5,042 bases of DNA from Bacteroidota bacterium. GTDB taxonomy: Bacteria > Bacteroidota > Rhodothermia > Balneolales > Balneolaceae. A program made the translations under genes and the position numbers. Below are positions 4,788 through 5,042 of the stretch, one piece after another (position 1 is the first letter of the stretch; the number at the start of each line of letters is the position of its first letter). The DNA is taken from positions 1-5,042 of the forward strand of contig JAGXIS010000148.1 in assembly GCA_024635465.1 (NCBI GenBank), read 5' to 3'. The notes under the pieces were generated by a model that saw nothing but the letters and a program-made list of their open reading frames with translations, searched no databases and had not been told where the DNA came from.

Positions 4788-4948
4788 TGGATAAGTTATC
4801 AAGCGTAAAGTGCCCTGTATGTGGATTTGAATTCTGGGCAATCATCAATCTGGTTCAGTGCAAACTATGCAAACATATTTTCAAATTAGAAAAGGAGGAT
4901 TCGGATAGTGGAAACAATCACATTGGAAAAAGCTTTGAGAATGCATAA
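4787..4948 (+). CDS. 53-residue zinc-ribbon protein
   Basis: The sequence carries two CxxC knuckles: CPVC at residues 9-12 and CKLC at 25-28, with 12 residues between. This is the spacing of a small zinc ribbon, with hydrophobic residues (FEFWAIINLVQ) in the loop. A polar tail of about 20 residues follows (DSDSGNNHIGKSFENA). The ATG overlaps the previous TGA (TGATG), and AGGGAG lies about 8 nt upstream, so the gene is translationally coupled to the HTH regulator. It probably binds nucleic acid or a protein partner, as many small phage zinc ribbons do; the exact role is unknown. The final 41 bp also encode the start of the next gene in another frame. Confidence 0.75.
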   Translation: MDKLSSVKCPVCGFEFWAIINLVQCKLCKHIFKLEKEDSDSGNNHIGKSFENA

Positions 4949-5042
4949 GGAACTTGGACTGATCATCATGTGCAACGACGGAAGACCGGTGAGGGTCTTG
5001 TCAGAATTTGTAGAAGAGGAAAAAGAAAGAAAGCTCCAAACC
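4908..5042 (+). CDS. Unknown early protein, 3' partial
   Basis: A GTG start at 4908 with AAGGAGG at 4892-4898 (9 nt spacing) opens a frame that stays open to the right edge, giving 45 visible residues. It begins METITLEKALRMHKELGLII, then CNDGRPVRVLSEFVEEEKERK. The visible part suggests a helix, a beta hairpin around N-D-G-R-P and a charged helix; no family is recognised. It overlaps the zinc-ribbon gene by 41 bp. A downstream ATG at 4941 would lack a comparable ribosome site. Confidence 0.68.
   Translation, partial: METITLEKALRMHKELGLIIMCNDGRPVRVLSEFVEEEKERKLQT

Noticed and set aside
1..5042. CRISPR array, tRNA, rRNA or insertion sequence
   Set aside because: No regularly spaced repeats, tRNA-like cloverleaf, rRNA segment or transposase frame was seen on either strand.

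Overview
The window looks like part of a temperate prophage, or a related integrated element, in a low-GC Gram-positive bacterium (Firmicutes; genus not determinable here). The evidence is near-perfect AAGGAGG ribosome binding sites in front of almost every gene, GTG and TTG starts, AT-rich DNA, and a divergent repressor/early-operon switch followed by a tightly packed run of small genes including several DNA-binding proteins. No integrase, replication or structural gene lies inside the window, so 'prophage' is an inference from layout.

Left part (1-1745): the C-terminal part of a large DNA-modification protein in which an N6-adenine methyltransferase is fused to a specificity module with two target-recognition domains. 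Its start is off the left edge. It ends at a clear intrinsic terminator.

Switch (1776-2280): a leftward Cro/C1-type repressor gene and a rightward early gene are divided by about 110 bp. This gap holds two overlapping, back-to-back promoters, the rightward one a perfect TTGACA-N17-TATAAT. Two inverted repeats of the same form, GTAA-N7-TTAC, have centres 21 bp apart and cover both promoters. They are very probably the repressor's operators.

Middle (2443-3246): a leftward gene for a TIGR02391/Ymh-type protein with a HEPN RX4H motif (RNPTAH), a candidate RNase-type defence gene. It lies against the direction of the early genes and has its own promoter. A degenerate third copy of the operator overlaps the -35 side of that promoter.

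Right part (3367-5042): a rightward operon of eight small genes, overlapping or spaced by 1-11 bp in all but one case. It encodes a Cro-like HTH protein, an excisionase/MerR-like HTH protein, a coiled-coil protein, an unknown 77-residue protein, a hidden 46-residue basic protein, a larger XRE-type regulator, a 53-residue zinc ribbon and a partial unknown protein cut by the right edge. Several joins are stop/start overlaps (TTGA, ATGA, TGATG), which suggests translational coupling. I see no convincing rightward promoter just before 3367, so this operon may be read from the switch promoter through the HEPN gene in antisense.

Taken together: a lysogenic control region carrying two probable anti-phage genes (a methylase-specificity fusion and a HEPN protein) placed around the repressor switch, followed by early regulatory genes.
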